Below, piece by piece: positions 24,176 to 34,074 of a stretch of DNA of 46,202 nt. Below the pieces are notes generated by a model. It ran no database searches. It was given only the letters and a program-made list of their open reading frames with translations, and was not told where the DNA came from. The DNA comes from Fomitopsis serialis (taxonomy: Eukaryota > Basidiomycota > Agaricomycetes > Polyporales > Fomitopsidaceae), in contig NW_025955276.1 of NCBI RefSeq assembly GCF_022376445.1, positions 1-46,202 on the forward strand, read 5' to 3'. How positions within the stretch are numbered: the first letter of the stretch is position 1; each line of letters starts with the position of its first letter. The position numbers and the translations under genes were made by a program.

Positions 24176-27100
24176 TCATCCCAGCATCTTCCGGAAGTCG
24201 TCCTGTCCCTTTCCCTGCGCTGATGCTGAACCCTTCGGGTTCGCGCCAGCCGTAGTATCAGATGTTCTCGCGGCAGCAGATATAGCAGTAGCACGCTTCT
24301 TGTTGCCCAAACCGGCCCTGGGTCTGGACGCCGCTGTGCGAGGAATGAACATGCTCGGTCCTGCAGTGGGTGGCGGGGCAGTAGAAGCTGGATGGCGAGC
24401 CGCACGGGTTCCTCCTGGGGTGTCGTCGACTAACTCCAGAGTATTCCCGTTGAATACCACGGGTTCTGTGCGGAGGAACAGCTTCCCGACATCCTGCCAT
24501 GGATCGCATCAGTGGGATCTAGACCGAAAACGAGATCAAACATGGACTCACTGCTGCGCTCTCGAATTGAACCTCCGCTTCTGCCTTGTCGGCGAAAACT
24601 TCGACCCGTTTGACAGGCGCGAGCTTTTCAAGTGCTTGCTGCAATAGCCCTTCCTGCGTGTTGGCAGGCAAATTGCGGACGCGAACAGTGCGATTGCGAA
24701 TCTCTGCACGGACATTGGGATCCCTGGAGGCAATAAGTTTCTGCTGCGTCATCGGGACATGAGTTCACTTACTTGGCCCGTGCACGGACACGCGTATCTG
24801 CAAGCGTCACTGCCATACGTCGATTCTTTAGCTCATGGTTGTTGGCACTTAGTGCAGCCATCGCATCTTGCTTTATACGTCTCGAGTCAGGATATTTTCC
24901 GTGCGACCAACGATGCTTACCTCATTCTCGAACTCAACAAAAGCGAAGCCTTTCGGGCGGCCTGTATTGTCGAGAGCCATCCTGACCTCTTTCACAGCAC
25001 CATACTGTCGTAGAGGTCAGTTACGTGGATTTCCATTGAGTTGTCAGTACCTACCGTCTTGAATACATTCTCCAGATCCTCCTTGTTGGCGAACTTACTC
25101 AAGCCAGCAACGTATATCTCCCGATCATTGGCATCGGCGTCCGACCGGTCCTTCCTGCGTTCAGGATTCGAGATGTAGACATTCAAGGTCAGGCCATTTT
25201 CAAGCTCCTGGTTGTGAAGCTCCAGAGCTGTCTGCGCAGATAGCTGCCGAAAACCTGATGAGATGCAGCGCGATGGCGAGAGTGGTTTACTGACCGGAGA
25301 CGTGAATTGCACGTAGCAGAAACGTCGAGTGCTCTTGAACTTCTTGCTGGGCCATCGTACGTCGAAAATTGTTCCGTACTACCAACACTACTCAGTCTGA
25401 CTGCCTCCATTCAAGCACAAAGCCATACCTTCGCGAACAGATTGCGAATGAACTTGTCGTCGGCCTTCTCGGGGAAATTCGTGACGTATAACGTAGACTG
25501 CCATGCAAGGTGCACCGCAACTTCCTGACCGTCTATGCGCTTCTTGTCTTTTGTCAGTGCAGCAGGAACACTATCCTATATGGCCCGTGAGTCGAGCAAA
25601 GAAGCTTGTGGCTTGATGTGCACGTACCCGCTCCATGAACTCGACAGTTGCCACCAAGGAATTTGGAAGTTGAGTCATTTTGATCTCCCGCATGGGCCCG
25701 CACTATTTCTCGTTAGCCAAGCTATTACATCTCACATCACGTCGGCACGCACGTCCTTAAATAGTGCTCGGAGATCGTCTTCTTTTGCACCTGCAGGCAA
25801 ATCTGCGACGAAGACCGTACAGTTTTCGCGATCGCTGAGACAACAGTGAGTGGTCACTACTAGAGCCATTAATGAAGTACGGGATACCGTTTGAGCTGGA
25901 GAGGCTTTTGATCTGGAGCCCAAGTGAGCGAGTGCGGCACATGATCGACGGCAACGCACCTGTCTTCGCCTTCTTGTTGGCATCCTCCGAAGTAACTTCT
26001 TCCTCTGCTTTTCTCTTCGTGCCAGCAGACGCACTTGGACCTGGATCAACGTCCATAGGTGCCGCTCCAGACTCTCCGCCCGTTACGGGTGGTACGGGCG
26101 CATCAGCAACCGATACCATGTTCGCTTGTTGCTCTGCGATGAGCTGCATCGCAGCGTACTCCGCTTTCTCCGCTTCCTTGGAATAGTAAGTATCAGCCGG
26201 GCAGGCTGGGCAGAGTGGGCGTTCACCTTCTGGCGCCGTAGGTTCGTCTGTGCTCGAGCGAACTCAACTTTGTCCATGGCCTCCTCAAGCGACTTGACAC
26301 TGCCGTGTACTTGCTCGAACGCGATCCATGCGTCCCAAATGGCCTCGGGCCAGTCCAAATTCTTCATACATATGTCCTTGAAGACATGTCGTGCGGCGAA
26401 ATCCTCTTTTGCCTGGCTGGAGACGACCGAAAGTGAGCGAACGCCAATCGAACACGAGGCTATGACGGCCTCACATCAGCGCCTCAGTGTAGTGAGTCCA
26501 GGCGATATAGCTCGTCTTGTAGTGCTTGGTAGCATCGTCCCACAGTTCGTCAATGCGCTCAGACTTGTCTTCTAGCCGGGACAGCTGCACCAGGCTTTGA
26601 GACATGGGAATACGAAGTACATTGATCACAACTCACGACGCCAGCGAAGAACTTCTCGACTCGGACCCTAGGATCACCTGCTGGCGACGCTGTGGGATTC
26701 ATCTCAGGTCATCGTTGTTTATGCAGGCACGCAAAGTCAACTATTTACCTTGCCTGATCCTTTTAATACCGTCCAAAATGACCTCCTCGAGTGTTCCGAA
26801 GTTGTCTTTACCTGTGCCATCGTCTCACGTGAGTCATCAGAGAGTTGAGAGAAAGACGTTCAACCGACCAGTGGTCCACCAGTCTCCCATCAGCTCGTTC
26901 TCGTAACTAGCACGAGCAAGGACGACCGGCACCAGTTGTTCAGCATCCGCCTGAAGAGGTCGTATTGCCTTGGTTTTCTCATACGTAGCTGTGGTATGCT
27001 TGAGTCGTGCGACGCTTGGTCAAGCGGCTGTGCTTACCTGCAACTCCGGTCTCTTCATTATCAGCAAGCATGAAACGTTGCTAAAGACGGCATGAAGATA

Positions 27101-28473
27101 AACAGGTCAATACCCCAGGAAACCATTGGCTGTACACACCAGGAAACGTATGTACCGCGCCCATACCTCCCCAGACGCCGGCACGCTCTTGAGCGCCCTC
27201 TGGAAGGTGGCAGCTTGGACATCCTTCTCTGCTTCTTGTATCCTCTGTATTGGAATCATCAGCTCCTACTAACACATCAACTTGCTCGGCCTACCAAAGA
27301 GTCGAGATAACCAATCCAGAAAGAACGCAAGACAGTCTCGGCGTTGGCCTCTCCATTCCAGCGGCGCTTGTCGGCTTCCGCAATGGCCCGCTCATACAAT
27401 GTCTGCAAGACGAAGGGGTCTGGCTTCTTACGCCGCTCAGATGCGATGTAGTACGCATAACCTTCCATAGAGAATCCAGATTGGGCCTTCCGTGACACGA
27501 TATCAATCAGGCGATATCTGAGCTTCAGCGACTGTCATACGCACAAGGGAGGCCTCGAAACTCTCACGTTTCTCGTACGCCTTGACGGCCTGCGAACGCA
27601 TCTTGGAAGCCTCTACCATAAGTAATTCATATTCATCTGGGGGCTTGAAGTTTGTCGTAAAGCTGGAATAGCTTTGGAACGTCTCGTCGTGGTCTAAGCA
27701 TCGTCAGCAAAGGCACAGGCAAACCCACACTCAGGACTCACTGGAGTGAGGTTGCTGGAGGCGCTCCAGAAGCATCGAATCCACTTGGTGTATTGATGCT
27801 GCTCTGCGCGTGCCATTAGCCTGTGTTGAATCAGGGCAATGGACAACGGACCTCTCATCCGGGGATGCATTCTGTAATTGCTCAAGTTCCCAATCCCTAT
27901 ACGCATCCCACAACGTGTGGCTCTGGATATGACTTTGCGTTAGAAATCATACGTTGCAGCGAAATCGTGCTTACCTCCGTCAAAAGGCCTATACCCTTGG
28001 ATGCGACTTCCGACATCGCTGCGTGCATCCAAGACACCGAGAACAAGTCTCCCAGATCATCTGGCTTCATCTCTGAAGAAGTAAAATGCTCATATCGTTC
28101 GACGAGAAAATCAAGGTGTTTCCGCAGCGAGGGCATAGCTGGCTTGAGCTCAGTGTCATAATATATACGGAGCAACACATTACGTACATAAGTAATCCTG
28201 CTCTGCCCGACCGAACAAGTCCAGGATCCCCTGCAGGTCCTCTGGAGACTCCAAGTTACTCGCTTGGATCTTGCGCTCAATGAGCGGTAACCAGACGTAA
28301 TCTCCTGCGGCCCAGAAGGCAGTCACCATTTCCAGAGCAGAGTCCAGCTGGTCCTCCATCCCGGTCTGCTGAGCAATGCGTACATGCTCAACGTGGAGAG
28401 AGATGTCGTACGGATCTTCCGTCAGACGGTTTAGGATATTAGACAAGGCCTCCAGAGCGTCAGTTTCGTCCAT
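24176..28473 (-). CDS. PRP24: U4/U6 snRNP recycling factor Prp24/SART3
   Basis: Prp24/SART3 anneals U4 and U6 snRNA during spliceosome recycling in the nucleus. ATG at 28473 gives MDETDALEALSNILNRLTED, the start of an N-terminal HAT (half-a-TPR) helical array that runs through many small exons to about 26100 (for example GDYVWLPLIERKIQ, WDAYRDWELEQLQN, WIGYLDSLVGR, WPEAIWDAWIAFEQVHG). This HAT array is the SART3-like architecture found in most fungi and animals; budding yeast Prp24 lacks it. A KR/KAEEE segment precedes the RRMs: CTVFVADLPAGAKEDDLRALF, STLYVTNFPEKADDKFIRNLF, REIYVAGLSKFANKEDLENVF and RTVRVRNLPANTQEGLLQQAL. The extreme C-terminus QDDFRKMLG matches the conserved Lsm2-8-binding motif of Prp24/SART3. 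Exon borders are not fully resolved. Confidence 0.92.
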
Positions 28474-29146
28474 TTTTGAGTGACAATGAGAGTGATAGTG
28501 TTTGGAACGATGAAGTCGGCAGGGTGTGGTGCAACAGTTCGCGCCTTTGGCGACCCGGCCAGGCTGGTACCTCAGAGAACAATCCAATAGCAAAGAGGGG
28601 ATTCTCGGCAGTTCAGCAACCTAGACAATCGCCGCGAGAGGTGCAGTTGTAACTGGCAATAGGTTGCGTTGCTCGTCACCGGAAGAGAGTCGACGACGGC
28701 ATTCACGCGACCGCCAAACGCTGGAGCGCGTCGCACACGTGATTCAGATGTGGTTTCAGCGACTCAGATTCAGACGGGCTCAAATTCAAACCTCATGTCT
28801 ATTGCCAACTTTGTCGAGTAACTTGCTGGCGGTATGCGTCGGCCTTGAACACATATTTTCTTGTCAGCCATTGCTTCTGACGGTGAGTCCTGCGTAGCAC
28901 GCTGAATGCCATAGGCACTGATCGATGATCAGGACAGAAGGCCGCGCAAGGTGCCCACTGGCCAGTGGCTCGAGAACGCCGACAGACTTGAGTACAAGAG
29001 CATTACACCTTCCTGTCGTCGTGCGTATGTCTTCCCATTGTACGAGGAAGCTCATTTCGCGTTCTGAAAACTCCTCAGATTCATTGGCCTTAGTGCCAGT
29101 TGACATCCGATACGCGAGCCACCTGTGGGATTGTCGAGCACTGTAT
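28474..29146. other. divergent promoter region of PRP24 and the F-box gene
   Basis: About 670 bases separate the two divergent starts. The F-box frame is open upstream to 28925, but the 74 extra residues do not look conserved. No RNA gene or repeat seen. Confidence 0.5.
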
Positions 29147-30697
29147 ATGGCGGAGCACCTCTCCCCGGTCTTTTCGCTCCCTCCGGAACTCCTCTCGGAA
29201 TGTTTCCATTTTTGCGCACTGGCCGGGACGTCAAATCCAGAATCAAGCTCATCCAACTACGCATGGATAGCGATATCGCATGTTTGTCACCACTGGCGCA
29301 CTGTCGCGTTGAGCACTGTCAGGCTATGGAGCAGAGTAATCCTGAGCTCACAGCGAGAGTGGATGTCTGAGCTCCTGCGACGGTCAGGGCAAACTCCCCT
29401 GGACATATTTGCGGCGTTTCCGTCAACATATGCATCCGCTCAACACCGCGCCGACTGGATGGCGTCTTTTCAAGTCGTGCTCGGGGAGATCGCTCGTATT
29501 CATGCCTTGGTCTTCAAAAGCTTGCTTAGGCTCGATTACCAAGTACTCGAGATGCTGAACAGTCCTGCGCCTCTTCTCCAGGACTTGAGCCTATATCAGG
29601 TGGATTTTGGTGCACTGGACGCTCCAGAAGATGGGCCACTGCATACGGATCTTGTATCCCCATTTCGAGATACTCCGCGTCTACAGTCATTAACCCTTGT
29701 TCAATGTCATATCCCTTCGTTCGGTCTTGACGTCAATTCGCTGAAGAGCCTCACAATCATCGGTTTTCCCTGGGGCGGAGTTTCAAGGGCACTCAGCATG
29801 CAAGCACTCATCACGACCTTGCGGTCGACTCCATTGCTAGGATCCCTCGTCATGAAGAATGCTACGCTTCCTACGTCGAGCACCTCAATTGTTCCATTGC
29901 CTAGTCCCGCAGTCACACTTCCTCAGTTGACCACCGCCTTGCTATACGGTTGCAGCACGGATATCGTACGACTCCTCGACCACTTGCGGCTCCCTGCATT
30001 GAAAACTCTCTACCTCGCCCTCGAAGCACCCTTGGTAGAGCCGCCGGAAAGGCTTGCCTCATCTATCGCGAGGACGATACAGTCCTTCGGTCAGCTGTCC
30101 AGTCTTTGTATCGACGGCGAGGTATATGAAGAATTCTCGCTCAGGGGATCCGTTAAGCCGCTCACAGGAGCCCGCCAGTCTTCTGTTGCGACACACTTCT
30201 TCAAACTCAGGGTTTCGAGTAACCGGTGCCGCCGAGTCCTCACTGCTTTCATCGAACATATGGTCTTCAATAGCGTGCGCAATCTGGCGATCACATCCGT
30301 CTGCCGCAAAAGAGTCTGGATGACGATTCTCCGACAATGCCGGAATGTCTTTGAGCTCTCCGTGCGGGGAAAGAGAGCAACCCACATCCTCCAACAGATG
30401 CTTCAGGACCCCACTATGGACGCAGATGGGGAATCGAGTGAACAGTCGGCTTCCCTTCCCTTCCCACGTTTACGATCACTCTCGTTGGACGGCTTGCGCG
30501 AGCGAGACTTCTCGACCGATGTGCCGATCGCGAATCCCTTCGTGCAGTTCTGGATGGAGAGGCTCAATGAGCGCCGCGGACGCGACGACGACAGCCTGGT
30601 CGTCGTTCAGCAGATAGCCACCCACGCGACCATACCCAACGCCTTGCGAAGTCTCCACATTGCATTGGTACCGAAGGATGCGTGCGAGAGTGCCTGA
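29147..30697 (+). CDS. F-box protein with leucine-rich C-terminal region
   Basis: Predicted SCF ubiquitin ligase adaptor. ATG at 29147 gives MAEHLSPVFSLPPELLSECF, followed by WIAISHVCHHWRTVALSTVRLWSRVIL; this is the typical basidiomycete F-box (LPPEll...WixisHVCrhWR...Lw). The remainder is a long intronless run of Leu-rich segments (LLQDLSLYQVDFGAL, LQSLTLVQCHIPSF, LKSLTIIGFPWGG, LKTLYLALEAPLVEP, LRSLSLDGLRERDF) that resembles irregular LRRs. 516 residues from this start. F-box families are greatly expanded in Agaricomycetes and substrates cannot be predicted. An upstream in-frame ATG at 28925 exists, but the F-box sits directly at the start chosen here. Confidence 0.85.
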   Translation: MAEHLSPVFSLPPELLSECFHFCALAGTSNPESSSSNYAWIAISHVCHHWRTVALSTVRLWSRVILSSQREWMSELLRRSGQTPLDIFAAFPSTYASAQHRADWMASFQVVLGEIARIHALVFKSLLRLDYQVLEMLNSPAPLLQDLSLYQVDFGALDAPEDGPLHTDLVSPFRDTPRLQSLTLVQCHIPSFGLDVNSLKSLTIIGFPWGGVSRALSMQALITTLRSTPLLGSLVMKNATLPTSSTSIVPLPSPAVTLPQLTTALLYGCSTDIVRLLDHLRLPALKTLYLALEAPLVEPPERLASSIARTIQSFGQLSSLCIDGEVYEEFSLRGSVKPLTGARQSSVATHFFKLRVSSNRCRRVLTAFIEHMVFNSVRNLAITSVCRKRVWMTILRQCRNVFELSVRGKRATHILQQMLQDPTMDADGESSEQSASLPFPRLRSLSLDGLRERDFSTDVPIANPFVQFWMERLNERRGRDDDSLVVVQQIATHATIPNALRSLHIALVPKDACESA

Positions 30698-31357
30698 CCA
30701 CACCGTCACGTTTCACCAAGGCCCTCTCCCTTTGACTGAGGGACGCCTACGACATCCGTGCATTTCTACGGACTACACATACACCCACGCCTACGTGATC
30801 GCTCGATATCGCGCCCTGGACGGCTACTCTCAATCCTGGCTGATATCACTCTTCCCTGAACCCCTGCGTGTCATGGGATGCTCAGTGTCGTCGCTGCTTC
30901 CCGGTGTCGTGGACATATGGTCACCCTATGTCCCGCGTGCACCCATCCCAACCGACCTGCCCAAAATATCCGCCCTCACGCATCGGGGTCTGCAGGAGTC
31001 GCCCATCGTCCTGCGGCCTCTAAGTATCTGATGTCTGACCCCGACCATTAGTTGCAAAGCTCTCGCGAACCAGGTTGCACGTCATCCCACCCCCTTCACT
31101 GGGCTCTTTTGCCACCCCGTAGCATTGGGCTTCCGACATCATCTACCCGCCCTCTGGATCGAGTCGCACACTCGCCTTGGAACCGACTATTCCCCACTCA
31201 AAGCCGCTCCCTCACATCCGACATTTTCCCGTTCCACGCGTTCGAGGACGGTTGTGCTTCAGGCGGCGATCCTTGTTATGGATATATGAACTCCGAGTCG
31301 CGAGCCAATCTCAGAGACTAGAGACGTCTCCCCGTTGCAGAACGACCCACGTCTCCG
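30698..31357. other. intergenic, upstream of GH131
   Basis: A 660-base gap containing the F-box 3' end and presumably the GH131 promoter. No gene, RNA or repeat recognised. Confidence 0.5.
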
Positions 31358-31627
31358 ATGTGTTCTACACCTCTACTTGCATCCCTTCTCAGCCTGGCAG
31401 GGCTAGCCACGGCAGCTCCGGCTCTCGGGACTGGAAGCGCCGCTTGCCCTATACTGTTCGATGGACGCGTCGCGCTAACAACTACTGCGGTCGACTTTGA
31501 CAAGAACACGAGTGTCTATAGCAACGTTTATGACCTCGGTCAGAGTACGCAGCTTAGCACGGATGTATACGTACACGCGTCTGATTCGTCCACTAGACCA
31601 GACATGGGCCGAAGTGCTCGATTTGCC

Positions 31628-31636
31628 AAGTGTTGC
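31628..31636. repeat. target site duplication, left copy
   Basis: AAGTGTTGC directly precedes the element tip CAGGCTCC. The same nine bases follow the right tip at 32785-32793, and one copy belongs to GH131 exon 2. Confidence 0.9.
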
Positions 31637-32142
31637 CAGGCTCCTAATACCAGCCGTCCATAGTGTTCTCGCTCGTACATGTCGAGGGGGGACTTCAGCC
31701 TATATACGAAAAAATATAAAATGAGCGCTTAAATCATATTAGACGCTCTAAAGTTTTGACTTACTATACTGGGGAATTTTTTAGCCGAATTGACGAGGAG
31801 AACACTATAGGACGGCTGGCCAAACTTGTCCCCGAGGCATGGCCGAGGGGGCGCTTATTGACTAGTCAAAGCGACGTACCCCTACGCTAGGTCTTATTTA
31901 CTGGAGTATCCGACTGGCGTGCGGTCGCGTATGTAATCAAGCTTGGGCGGCTGCCAAGGGCCCGCGCGATCGCAAATTGGCGAAAAGAAATCAAAAATTG
32001 TTGGGGACTCGAACCCGTGCGCTGTAAAACACAGCCGTGCGCTATAACCACTCAACCATAGCAGCTACATAGGTTCCTCAACGGCACGCAATAAGAGTAC
32101 CGTACAGCTTGTGGGCGGCTATTCTCGTACGCCCTGCTGTCA
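31637..32142 (+). repeat. left inverted arm of the palindromic element
   Basis: Inverse complement of 32279-32784. The arm ends inward at CTGCTGTCA, after which the two sides diverge. It contains the tip motif twice (31651-31670 and, inverted, 31798-31818) and a tRNA-like unit on the minus strand. Confidence 0.92.
31998..32065 (-). tRNA. tRNA-like Pol III unit (degenerate), left arm
   Basis: Mirror copy of the unit in the right arm. It carries an A box (TGGTTGAGTGG), a perfect B box (GGTTCGAGTCC) and a T5 run directly downstream (A5 at 31993-31997 on the plus strand). Acceptor and T stems do not pair properly, so a functional tRNA is unlikely. A tRNA-derived promoter or SINE-like remnant is more probable. 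Confidence 0.5.
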
Positions 32143-32278
32143 GAAGGGGTGACGATGATAAGAACTCAGCAGTCATTGACTAACTGTCAGAGGCAACTCC
32201 TACACGGACACCAGAAAAATCGTTGTGTGCTTCGCTGATGTGCCAGGCCGCGCACTTCCCGCAGACGGCGCCGACAGG

Positions 32279-32784
32279 TGACAGCAGGGCGTACGAGAAT
32301 AGCCGCCCACAAGCTGTACGGTACTCTTATTGCGTGCCGTTGAGGAACCTATGTAGCTGCTATGGTTGAGTGGTTATAGCGCACGGCTGTGTTTTACAGC
32401 GCACGGGTTCGAGTCCCCAACAATTTTTGATTTCTTTTCGCCAATTTGCGATCGCGCGGGCCCTTGGCAGCCGCCCAAGCTTGATTACATACGCGACCGC
32501 ACGCCAGTCGGATACTCCAGTAAATAAGACCTAGCGTAGGGGTACGTCGCTTTGACTAGTCAATAAGCGCCCCCTCGGCCATGCCTCGGGGACAAGTTTG
32601 GCCAGCCGTCCTATAGTGTTCTCCTCGTCAATTCGGCTAAAAAATTCCCCAGTATAGTAAGTCAAAACTTTAGAGCGTCTAATATGATTTAAGCGCTCAT
32701 TTTATATTTTTTCGTATATAGGCTGAAGTCCCCCCTCGACATGTACGAGCGAGAACACTATGGACGGCTGGTATTAGGAGCCTG
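32279..32784 (-). repeat. right inverted arm of the palindromic element
   Basis: Inverse complement of 31637-32142, ending GGAGCCTG before the right direct repeat. It carries the second tRNA-like unit, on the plus strand, so the two units point outward from the centre. Confidence 0.92.
32356..32423 (+). tRNA. tRNA-like Pol III unit (degenerate), right arm
   Basis: A box TGGTTGAGTGG at 32363-32373, B box GGTTCGAGTCC at 32406-32416 and a T5 terminator at 32424-32428 give a complete Pol III transcription unit of about 70 nt. The D arm can form with wobble pairs (GTTG with TAGC). The anticodon arm region GCTG..CAGC encloses TGTTTTA, which lacks the invariant U33. The T stem has only three good pairs and the acceptor halves do not match. 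I therefore call it tRNA-like, with no reliable anticodon. Confidence 0.5.
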
Positions 32785-32793
32785 AAGTGTTGC
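32785..32793. repeat. target site duplication, right copy
   Basis: AAGTGTTGC, identical to 31628-31636. GH131 coding sequence resumes immediately after it with GCCCTCCCTG and a GTGAGC splice donor at 32804. Confidence 0.9.
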
Positions 32794-33719
32794 GCCCTCC
32801 CTGGTGAGCCAAATGCTCCGCGATCAAGTAGCGTCACAGCGTTGTCTCACTTCGCCGTAGTTCGATCTGCCGACAAAATCGAAGTCCTTTGAGGTTACCA
32901 TCGAGTACGCAGTTTCTCGTTGAATCGCGTCTTCATTGGCGACCTCATACGTCTACGCAGCGATGAGTCTATCTTTGTCTCTGGTGGCGGTGCACCACAG
33001 GTTGGCTTCCGTCGCTCAGAACTTCTTCCTGCCATCGATCTATCAACAGGCGGAAACGCGAGCACCGTACAAGAAACAACGACCTTCCATTGGTCGATAC
33101 GCACTGATCTAAGCCGCCCGCTCAATTATTCGCATGAGTACCATGTACGTTTTTATTGCTCTAGGAGTGGCATCTGTTGAGACGTTTCCGCTATTGCAGC
33201 CCGTTTGGCATGAATATGCGGACTACTCGTCCTCGCAGTTCACTATTACTGCCGGGGTGCCCTTCGACATGGCTAAGGACCCCAACATCACGTCGGCGAA
33301 GTCGCTTCGCGTTGCTGGCCTTCAATCAAACACCCCTGAGACGACGTTCTTCCAGACGCCATTCACCGATGGCGTGTGGCACAATTTCGCATTGACGATG
33401 GGTTGGGTGGACAAGTAAGCTTCCAGCCCTTCTATGAGTATTTGGATATGGCTGATGAGTTGTTGCGATGCGTACCAGTACGATCACGGTGTATTACTCA
33501 GAGGACTACGCTCCACTGGAGCGAGTCGCCGGACCCGCTTTCAATAACAACACCGGCGGCGGGGCGTTTCACATTGGCCTACTGAAGGAGCCGACTGGTC
33601 CCGTTGGCATTGATGTCCTTCATCAAGGATATCAGGAGAGCGGCATCAACGAGGGTCTGATTTTCGGTGGTGTCTTCATCGAAAACAGCGACGACGGCTG
33701 TGTTACACTTGGTCTGTGA

Positions 33720-34074
33720 GCTGAGTTCCGGGAAGTCTCCTGCAGATTGTAGCATTTCAAAATCTGCGTGATTTGTTCGCGTCAGTGTGGCGAGTATCCA
33801 CGAATGCAGAGTAAGTTAGGCTGGTGTGGAAACATCCTCCACACCCTAGGGCAAACGAACCTTGGACGGTTGCTCGGACGTGTCACGTCTCGTCAATTGC
33901 AACCGTACACGACAGGCGGCTCAAAGCGCGCGCGAGGGCAGGAGACGGCCGCTGAGTCACTGAGCGGTACCGTGAAGCCAGCGAGCGTCTTCTGTACCCC
34001 TACCATACATATTTGATGCCCATCTACGACGACGGACGTCGAGTACTTGCCTCCCTCGCTGCACCGCGCGCCAA
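33720..34074. other. intergenic between GH131 and the TAP-like hydrolase
   Basis: Both neighbours are on the plus strand, so this gap holds the GH131 3' end and the hydrolase promoter. A perfect 8-bp hairpin (GGTGTGGA...TCCACACC, 33823-33845) is the only structure noted. Confidence 0.5.

Larger units (their letters stand above)
31637..32784. mobile_element. 1148-bp palindromic (foldback) non-autonomous DNA element
   Basis: Left arm 31637-32142 and right arm 32279-32784 (506 bp each) are inverted copies. I compared several hundred bases by eye, including both ends and the middle, and found no mismatch. The unique centre is 32143-32278 (136 bp). Ends are CAGGCTCCTAATACCAGCC and its complement, flanked by the 9-bp direct repeat AAGTGTTGC. 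There is no transposase-sized frame, so mobility must come from elsewhere. Long terminal inverted repeats with a 9-bp duplication fit Mutator-like or foldback elements best (hAT and Zisupton make 8 bp, Tc1/mariner TA), but no transposase links it to a superfamily. The near-perfect arms and clean duplication indicate recent insertion. A transcript across it would fold into a long hairpin. Confidence 0.9.
31358..33719 (+). pseudogene. GH131 family secreted beta-glucanase-like gene, split by a palindromic element
   Basis: GH131 enzymes are secreted fungal beta-glucan-acting hydrolases. The start MCSTPLLASLLSLAGLATAAPA is a signal peptide, followed by CPILFDGRVALTTTAVDFD. Exons: 31358-31538, 31597-31636 continuing at 32794-32803 beyond the element, 32861-32904, 32961-33144, 33200-33414, 33479-33719; all introns are 55-64 nt with GT..AG. 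Family blocks: DQTWAEVLDLPSVAPSL, FEVTIDDESIFVSGGGAPQVGFRRSEL, TTFHWSIRTDLSRPLNYSHEYH, VWHEYADYSSSQF, VWHNFALTMGW, TITVYYSEDYAPL, HQGYQESGINEGLIFGGVFIE. The element sits inside exon 2, in the codons of PSV-AP. Read-through enters the element and stops at about 31724. Without the element the exons give 304 residues, free of other damage, so loss of function should be very recent or restricted to one allele. Confidence 0.9.

Noticed and set aside
31998..32065. A normal functional tRNA gene (and its mirror at 32356-32423)
   Set aside because: The A and B boxes are good, but acceptor halves do not pair, the T stem has three pairs and U33 is missing from the best anticodon loop. I keep it as tRNA-like only.
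31637..32784. CRISPR array, rDNA palindrome or telomeric structure
   Set aside because: There are only two inverted arms, no spacer-repeat series, no rRNA or telomere motifs, and the flanking 9-bp duplication fits transposition.
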